A DNA stretch of 64,000 bases from Planotetraspora silvatica. GTDB lineage: Bacteria > Actinomycetota > Actinomycetes > Streptosporangiales > Streptosporangiaceae. Positions 59,145 through 64,000 of this stretch are shown here, in pieces (the first letter of the stretch is position 1; every line of letters begins with the position of its first letter). The position numbers were made by a program, and so were the translations under genes. The notes beneath the pieces were generated by a model that saw only the letters and a program-made list of their open reading frames with translations, searched no databases and had not been told where the DNA came from. The stretch lies in NCBI RefSeq assembly GCF_016863315.1, contig NZ_BOOQ01000026.1, positions 184,426 to 248,425 of the forward strand. Reading direction: 5' to 3'.

Positions 59145-60580
59145 GTGGGTTTGATGCGGAGTTCGACGCGGTCGTGGTCGGCTCCGGCCCGAACGGGCTG
59201 ATGGCCGCCGTGACGATGGCCGACGCGGGCCGGCGGGTGCTGCTGGTCGAGGCGGCCGGCGTCTGCGGAGGCGGACTGCGCACCGAGGAACTGACGCTTC
59301 CCGGGTTCAGGCACGACGTCTGCGCGACCGTCCTGGCGATGGCGCTGGCGTCCCCCGCGTTCCGCGGGCTCGACCTCGGCGTCGAGTGGGCGCACCCTCC
59401 GGTGCCCGCCGCGCATCCGCTGGACGGGCGGCCCGCCGCTCTGGTGCACCGCGATCCCGAGCGCACGGCCGAGTCGTTCGGCCGGGACGCGGCGGCGTGG
59501 CGGGCCACCGTGGGGGCCGCCGCACGGGCCGGGTTCCCCCTCGTCGACACGCTGCTCGCCCCGCTCTCGCCGCCGAAGGCGCCCTTCAGTGCGGCCCGTT
59601 TCGGAGTGCCGGCCGTCCTGCCGCTGACCTGGCTGGCCCGGTCGGCGTTCCGCACGCCGGAGGCGCGCGCCGTGCTCGCGGGGATGGCGGCCCACTCGAT
59701 GCTCGACCTGCGCGCCCCCCTCACCTCCGGGTACGGCATGCTGCTGGCGGCCCTCGCCCACCAGGTGGGCTGGCCGGTCGCGCGCGGAGGCTCCCAGGCG
59801 CTGGCGGACGCGCTGGTCGGCCGGCTCGTCCAGCACGGCGGCGAGGTCGTGACGGGGCACACGGTGCGGAGCCTGGACGAGTTGCCGCCCGCCCGATCGA
59901 TCCTGCTCGACCTCACACCGCGCCAGGTCGTCGCCGTCGCGGGGGACCGGCTTCCGGCCTCCTACCTGCGGCGTCTGACGCGTTTCCGGTACGGTCCCGG
60001 CGTCTTCAAGATGGACTGGGCGCTCTCGGCCCCCGTCCCGTGGCGGGACCCCTCGGTCGCGTCCGCGGGTACGGTCCATCTGGGCGGCACCATGGAGGAG
60101 ATCGCCCGGAGCGAGGCCGACGTGGCGCGCGGGAGACATCCGGACCGGCCGTACGTGCTGGCCGTCCAGCCCAGCGTGGCCGATCCGAGCCGGGCCCCGG
60201 AGGGGTCCCACGTCCTGTGGGCCTACTGTCACGTCCCGAACGGCTCCGACGTCGACATGAGCGCGGCGATCGAGGCCCAGATCGAACGGTTCGCCCCAGG
60301 GTTCCACGACGTCGTGCTGGCCCGCCACGTGATGGGGCCGGCGGCGCTCGAACGACGCAATCCCAACCTCGTCGGCGGCGACATCGGAGGCGGATCCGCC
60401 CAGGCCGGCCAGTTCGTGGGCAGGCCCGTCTACGGGACGCACCCGTGGGCGACGCCGGCCGAGGGCCTCTACATCTGCTCGGCCAGCACTCCGCCGGGAC
60501 CGTCCGTACACGGCATGGGGGGACTGCAGGCGGCGCGGCTGGCGCTCAGACGGGAAGAGCGCGCAGCAGCGCGGGTGTGA
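59141..60580 (+). CDS. FAD-dependent phytoene desaturase-like oxidoreductase
   Basis: 479 residues, start overlaps the kinase stop by four bases (ATGA). FDAVVVGSGPNGLMAAVTMADAGRRVLLVE is the FAD site, then GGGLRTEEL; the C-terminal motif HGMGGLQAARLAL completes it. Family members desaturate or isomerise isoprenoids or other alkenes; the substrate is unknown. Position at the end of a signalling operon is unusual. Confidence 0.85.
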   Translation: MSGFDAEFDAVVVGSGPNGLMAAVTMADAGRRVLLVEAAGVCGGGLRTEELTLPGFRHDVCATVLAMALASPAFRGLDLGVEWAHPPVPAAHPLDGRPAALVHRDPERTAESFGRDAAAWRATVGAAARAGFPLVDTLLAPLSPPKAPFSAARFGVPAVLPLTWLARSAFRTPEARAVLAGMAAHSMLDLRAPLTSGYGMLLAALAHQVGWPVARGGSQALADALVGRLVQHGGEVVTGHTVRSLDELPPARSILLDLTPRQVVAVAGDRLPASYLRRLTRFRYGPGVFKMDWALSAPVPWRDPSVASAGTVHLGGTMEEIARSEADVARGRHPDRPYVLAVQPSVADPSRAPEGSHVLWAYCHVPNGSDVDMSAAIEAQIERFAPGFHDVVLARHVMGPAALERRNPNLVGGDIGGGSAQAGQFVGRPVYGTHPWATPAEGLYICSASTPPGPSVHGMGGLQAARLALRREERAAARV

Positions 60581-60896
60581 GGTCGTCCTTGCGGATGTAG
60601 GTGAGCGCCCCACAGGTCGCCGCGTCAGGGGGCAGGTCGTCGGCGGCGTAGGTGGACACCAAGACGATCTTGGTTTCCGGGGCCCTCGCGAGAATCCTGC
60701 GCGTGGCCTCGATCCCGTTGATGCCGGGCAGGTTGATGTCCATGAGGATCATCGTCGGCCGGGCGAGCGCCGCCTGGTCGTAGGCGTCCTCGCCGCTCTC
60801 CGCCTCGCCGACGACGCGCCACCCCGGCAGGAGACGCACGAGAGCGCGCGCGACGGAACGGAACGGTGCCTGGTCGTCGACGATGAGCACGTCCAC
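60546..60896 (-). CDS. single-domain response regulator
   Basis: 116 residues from GTG 60896, eight bases after AGGAGG; ATG 60920 is upstream of that Shine-Dalgarno and less likely. Receiver only: VLIVDDQAPF, phosphorylation Asp53 in LMDINLPGI and Lys in YIRKDD. No output domain, so it acts by protein contact or as a phosphate sink. Its last 35 bases overlap the convergent oxidoreductase gene. Confidence 0.85.
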   Translation of the reverse strand: MDVLIVDDQAPFRSVARALVRLLPGWRVVGEAESGEDAYDQAALARPTMILMDINLPGINGIEATRRILARAPETKIVLVSTYAADDLPPDAATCGALTYIRKDDLTPALLRALPV

Positions 60897-60966
60897 GTGC
60901 GACGCCTCCTTAGCGGTCATGGCTTCAGCCTGCCCGAAAGGGCAGAGACGACCAAGGTTGCGGACC

Positions 60967-61656
60967 CTACATTTTCTGGGTGCTAGCACCACCCTTTTGG
61001 GCGGACAGATACAGCAGGACGGCCATCACCCGGCGGTTGACGTCGGGTTCGGCGCCGAGGCCCAGCTTCGCGAACAACGCGTTGATGTGCTTCTCCACGG
61101 CGCGCTCGGTCAGGAAGAGCGCCGCCCCGACGGCCGCGTTGCTCCTGCCCTGCGCGATCTGGGCCAGCACGTCGCGCTCCCTGGCGGTCAGCCCGGAGAG
61201 AGGGGAGGTCTTCGCGCGGATCGAGTCCGTGACCAGCGCCTCGACGACGGCCGGATCGATGACCGAGCCTCCGGCCGCCACCGTGCGGACCGCGTGGATC
61301 AGCACCTGCGGATCGCCGACCCGCTCCTTGAGCAGATACGCCCGCCCGGCGCTCCCCGTGGCCAGCAGCGGCGTGGCGTACGCGGGCTCGGCGTACTGCG
61401 ACAACACGACGACACCCATGCCTGGACGACTCGCCTGGAACCCGATGGCCGCCTGGATGCCCTCGTCGGTGGAGGTCGGCGGCATCCGGATATCGGTCAC
61501 CACCACATCGGGGGCGTGCTCGCCCACGGCCGCCAGCAGTTGGGGCAGATCGGCGGCGGTGCCCACCACCTCCAGGTCGTCCTGCAGGTCGAGCACGCGC
61601 CGCACGCCCTCCCGCACGAGAAAGGAGTCCTCCGCTATGACTATCCGTATCGCCAC
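60967..61656 (-). CDS. NarL/LuxR family response regulator
   Basis: 229 residues. Receiver with Asp55 in VTDIRMPPTSTDEG; C-terminal LuxR HTH at about 155-200: LTARERDVLAQIAQGRSNAAVG, ERAVEKHINALFAKLGL. The receiver shares DIRMPPT-x2-DEG and other segments with the receiver of the cyclase fusion (D64), suggesting the same kinase feeds both. Likely transcription factor for the locus. Confidence 0.92.
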   Translation of the reverse strand: MAIRIVIAEDSFLVREGVRRVLDLQDDLEVVGTAADLPQLLAAVGEHAPDVVVTDIRMPPTSTDEGIQAAIGFQASRPGMGVVVLSQYAEPAYATPLLATGSAGRAYLLKERVGDPQVLIHAVRTVAAGGSVIDPAVVEALVTDSIRAKTSPLSGLTARERDVLAQIAQGRSNAAVGAALFLTERAVEKHINALFAKLGLGAEPDVNRRVMAVLLYLSAQKGGASTQKM

Positions 61657-61695
61657 GCAGGAAGCTTATTCCGCGACGGGCCGCCGGAAGAGGGC

Positions 61696-62115
61696 TCAGG
61701 CCTGGCGGCGCAGGGCCCACTCGACACCGGGGCAGCGGTCCATGACCACGTCGAGCCCCGCGTCGAGGGCGCGCTGCGCGGCGGCCTCGTCGATGACATC
61801 GAGCGGCAGCCATACCGCGCCGGCGCCCACCGCGATCGCCTCGTCGACGAACTCCCCGGCGAACTCGGCCCGCCTGTACACCCCGACGACGTCGACGGGG
61901 GCCGGCACGTCGGTCAGCCTCGCGTATCCCTGCTCGCCCAGCACGGTCTTCGCGGCGGGATGGACCGGGATGATCCGCTTGCCTCTGTTCTGGAGCAGTC
62001 TCGCCTGCTGGTAGGCCGTACGGCCCGGGTCGTCACCGAGCCCGACGAACACCCATGTCTTCGACTCGTTGAGCAGTCGCCTGATGACGTGCGGATCCGC
62101 GAAGCGATCGTCCAT
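61696..62115 (-). CDS. CoA-binding domain protein (YccU-like)
   Basis: 139 residues from ATG 62115 (weak Shine-Dalgarno AAGGA). WVFVGLGDDPGRTAYQQARLLQNRGKRIIPVHP is the Rossmann-like CoA-binding fold, and DVVMDRCPGVEW ends it with the usual cysteine. YccU family proteins are predicted CoA-binding, function unknown. Confidence 0.85.
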   Translation of the reverse strand: MDDRFADPHVIRRLLNESKTWVFVGLGDDPGRTAYQQARLLQNRGKRIIPVHPAAKTVLGEQGYARLTDVPAPVDVVGVYRRAEFAGEFVDEAIAVGAGAVWLPLDVIDEAAAQRALDAGLDVVMDRCPGVEWALRRQA

Positions 62116-62155
62116 GTCCTTCGACAACGCCGCGGGCCCCGTCCGCGCTTCCCGG

Positions 62156-62803
62156 TCAGGGGCGGCGTGCCCGGCCTGCCTGGTTGATCCGGGCGTGGAC
62201 CTCCATGTCGTGCCACCCGTCCGCGTGGAGGAGGGCGCTGTGCAGCGTGCCCTCGTAGGCGAACCCCGCCTTGTCCGCCACGAGGCAGGACGCGGTGTTG
62301 TACGTGGAATGGTGCAGTTCCACCCGGTGCAGCCCGAGATCCTCGAACGCCCATCGCGTCGTCTCCGCCGCGGCCCGCGCGGCGACCTCCCGCCCGCGCG
62401 CGTCGGGCAGGATCCAGTAGGTGACCTGGGCCAGCCCTTCCGCCAGATGGATGTCACGCAAGGAGACGCGGCCCAGCACCTCGTCGACGGCCGGGTCGGT
62501 GACGGCCCAGCAGGCGTCCGTCTCGGCCTGCCAGCGCGCCGGCCACTGGGCGATCCACTCGGTCGCCTGGTCGAGGGAGGTCATCGAGCGGCGGTGCCAG
62601 CGCTGGATCGCCGGGTCCGAGAACGCCGCCAGCACGGCGGGGGCGTCGCGGGGAAGCCAGGAGCGCAGGAGCAGGTCGTCCGTCAGGAGGACGGGCTGCT
62701 CGTTGTCACGCATCCAGCCGGGAGCCACTACAGGGAAGGGATGGGACGGCACAGAGCCATTCTCCCCTCCGGCCGATGAGGGACATGTCACCGGGTCGGT
62801 CAT
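62156..62803 (-). CDS. GNAT acetyltransferase
   Basis: 215 residues; ATG 62803 follows GGGGGACAA. A short disordered start, then LLTDDLLLRSWLPRDAPAVLAAFSD, VTYWILPDARGREVAARAAAETTRWAF (acetyl-CoA loop) and NTASCLVADKAGFAYEG. RimJ-like; acceptor unknown. 41 bases upstream of the CoA-binding gene on the same strand. Confidence 0.85.
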   Translation of the reverse strand: MTDPVTCPSSAGGENGSVPSHPFPVVAPGWMRDNEQPVLLTDDLLLRSWLPRDAPAVLAAFSDPAIQRWHRRSMTSLDQATEWIAQWPARWQAETDACWAVTDPAVDEVLGRVSLRDIHLAEGLAQVTYWILPDARGREVAARAAAETTRWAFEDLGLHRVELHHSTYNTASCLVADKAGFAYEGTLHSALLHADGWHDMEVHARINQAGRARRP

Positions 62804-62867
62804 TTGTCCCCCAATGTTGTGTGGTCCTCGGCGAGAGGTCGCACACGTGCGCCGTACGGTGTACGTC

Positions 62868-62899
62868 GGAGGGGTCGCGCCGTGCGGCGCGACCCCTCC
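62868..62899. terminator. perfect 14-bp hairpin downstream of the isomerase
   Basis: GGAGGGGTCGCGCC and GGCGCGACCCCTCC pair completely around loop GTGC. No T-run, so L-shaped; it follows the isomerase stop and the tandem repeat. Confidence 0.8.
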
Positions 62900-62915
62900 C
62901 GCGGACCGTCACTCC

Positions 62916-62972
62916 CTGATCAACTCGCCGATCAACTCACTGATCTCTCACTGATCTCTCACTGATCACTCG
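62916..62972. repeat. 11-12 bp tandem repeat spanning the isomerase stop
   Basis: Five units of CTGATCWCTCR type start at 62916, 62928, 62940, 62951 and 62962. The last (CTGATCACTCG) includes the TGA stop of the isomerase (62966-62968, minus strand); the others lie in the 3' untranslated region. Confidence 0.85.
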
Positions 62973-63973
62973 CTGGAGAACGCGGCGTCGAAGGCCGCCT
63001 CGGGCGGGGTGATGGCGTTCAGGGTGCGGATGTAGGCGAGGGCCTCGGGAGCGCCGGCGAGGCGGTCCATGCCCGCGTCCTCCCACTCGATCGAGATGGG
63101 GCCGTCGTAGCCGATCGAGTTGAGGGCCCGGAAGCAGTCCTCCCAGGGCACGTCGCCGCGTCCGGTGGAGACGAAGTCCCAGCCCCGGCGCAGGTCGGCC
63201 CAGGCCAGGTGCGAGGACAGCCGGCCGCGGCGGCCGTCGCCGATGCGGACCTTGGCGTCCTTGCAGTCGACGTGGTAGATCCGGTCGGCGAAGTCGAGGA
63301 TGAAGTTCACCGGGTCGATCTGCTGCCACACCATGTGGGAGGGGTCCCAGTTCAGCCCGAACGCGGGCCGGTGGCCGATGGCCTCCAGCGTGCGGACGGT
63401 GGTGTGGTAGTCGTAGGCGATCTCACTGGGGTGGACCTCGTGGGCGAACCGCACGCCCACCTCGTCGAAGACGTCCAGGATCGGGTTCCACCGGTCGGCG
63501 AAGTCCTGGTAGCCCGCGTCGATCATCCCCGGAGGCACCGGCGGGAACATGGCGACGGTGTGCCAGATCGACGAACCGGTGAAACCGATCACGGTGTCGA
63601 CGCCGAGCAGGGCCGCCGCGCGAGCGGTGTCCTTGATCTCCTCCGCGGCGTTGGCGCGCACCTCCTCGGGGTCGCCGGAGCCCCAGATACGGGCGGGCAC
63701 GATGCCCTTGTGCCGCTCGTCGATCGGGCTGTCGCAGACCGCCTGTCCCACGAGGTGGTTGGAGACGGCCCATACCTTCAGGTTGTGCTTGTCCAGCGTC
63801 TCCAGCTTGCGCGGGACGTAGTCGGGCTCGGCCAGCGCCCGGTCGACCTCGAAGTGGTCGCCCCAGCAGGCGATCTCCAGGCCGTCGTAGCCCCATTCGG
63901 AGGCGAGCCGGCAGACCTCCTCGAAGGGCAGGTCGGCCCACTGACCGGTGAACAACGTTATGGGTCGTGTCAT
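62966..63973 (-). CDS. sugar phosphate isomerase/epimerase (AP-endonuclease-2 TIM barrel)
   Basis: 335 residues; ATG 63973 with [41 protein letters not shown] starts the TIM barrel; [30 protein letters not shown] and [11 protein letters not shown] hold metal-binding residues (Glu, Asp, His). Related to xylose isomerase-like and inositol catabolism (IolE/IolI) proteins. Substrate unknown; the neighbouring dehydrogenase partner, if any, is beyond the window. Confidence 0.87.
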   Translation of the reverse strand: MTRPITLFTGQWADLPFEEVCRLASEWGYDGLEIACWGDHFEVDRALAEPDYVPRKLETLDKHNLKVWAVSNHLVGQAVCDSPIDERHKGIVPARIWGSGDPEEVRANAAEEIKDTARAAALLGVDTVIGFTGSSIWHTVAMFPPVPPGMIDAGYQDFADRWNPILDVFDEVGVRFAHEVHPSEIAYDYHTTVRTLEAIGHRPAFGLNWDPSHMVWQQIDPVNFILDFADRIYHVDCKDAKVRIGDGRRGRLSSHLAWADLRRGWDFVSTGRGDVPWEDCFRALNSIGYDGPISIEWEDAGMDRLAGAPEALAYIRTLNAITPPEAAFDAAFSSE

Positions 63974-64000
63974 GAGTCCTCCACGGTGACGAAACGGCTG

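Overview
The window is high-GC DNA with dense, short-spaced genes, frequent GTG starts and 4-bp ATGA/GTGA overlaps. Together with a DtxR/IdeR-type iron box, LLM flavin oxidoreductases, MgtA-like mannosyltransferases and GPGG, DUF6458 and DUF6328 small membrane proteins, this points to the chromosome of a filamentous actinomycete. Streptosporangiales is the best guess, an inference from gene content only. No phage, plasmid or insertion-sequence genes were seen.

Layout. 0.1-6.5 kb: secreted coiled-coil peptidase-like protein, GH1 beta-glucosidase with divergent TetR, ABC exporter, IclR regulator. 6.5-8.5 kb: IclR operator cluster, a remnant of a benzoylformate-decarboxylase-like gene, and an intact benzaldehyde-dehydrogenase-like ALDH. 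8.6-15.5 kb: cyanate-type MFS permease, iron-box-controlled FhuF-like protein, amidohydrolase/cupin pair with divergent LacI, an aromatic amino acid lyase homologue without its MIO triad, and a holin-like membrane protein. 15.7-23.2 kb: acyltransferase-SGNH protein, ferric-reductase-like protein, OmpR regulator, OsmC, a long non-coding stretch with a terminator-ended RNA candidate, RlpA-like secreted protein and tRNA-Lys. 23.4-31.3 kb: 2'-5' RNA ligase, Mrr nuclease, methyltransferase, truncated DUF1963, NDH-2-like enzyme, lipoprotein, membrane glycosyltransferase and a PadR pair. 31.4-45.7 kb: cell-envelope glycosyltransferases, GDSL hydrolase, PhyH, LtrA, kinase-like, MerR-TipAS, SDR and small membrane proteins. 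45.7-64 kb: PRC-barrel, methyltransferase, GNAT, LLM enzyme, then a signalling block (cyclic-nucleotide-binding protein, receiver-cyclase fusion, ABC with twin FtsX permeases, histidine kinase, two more receivers), and finally CoA-binding, GNAT and sugar isomerase genes.

The most unusual feature is a family of 53-bp-period repeat arrays carrying the core GTGATCATGCAC. Twenty-six copies lie in three intergenic regions within the first 11.2 kb (3016-3640, 8447-8564, 10660-11133). Two arrays lie between convergent genes and reverse orientation in the middle, so each is a giant interrupted inverted repeat with every core about five helical turns from the next. A second pattern is short (11-15 bp) tandem repeats whose first unit contains the stop codon of the adjoining gene, seen at four loci.

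The 49-62 kb block looks like one signalling unit. A histidine kinase sits among three receiver proteins, one of which is a receiver fused to a nucleotide cyclase through a degenerate LuxR-type helix-turn-helix, and a divergent gene encodes a cyclic-nucleotide-binding domain.
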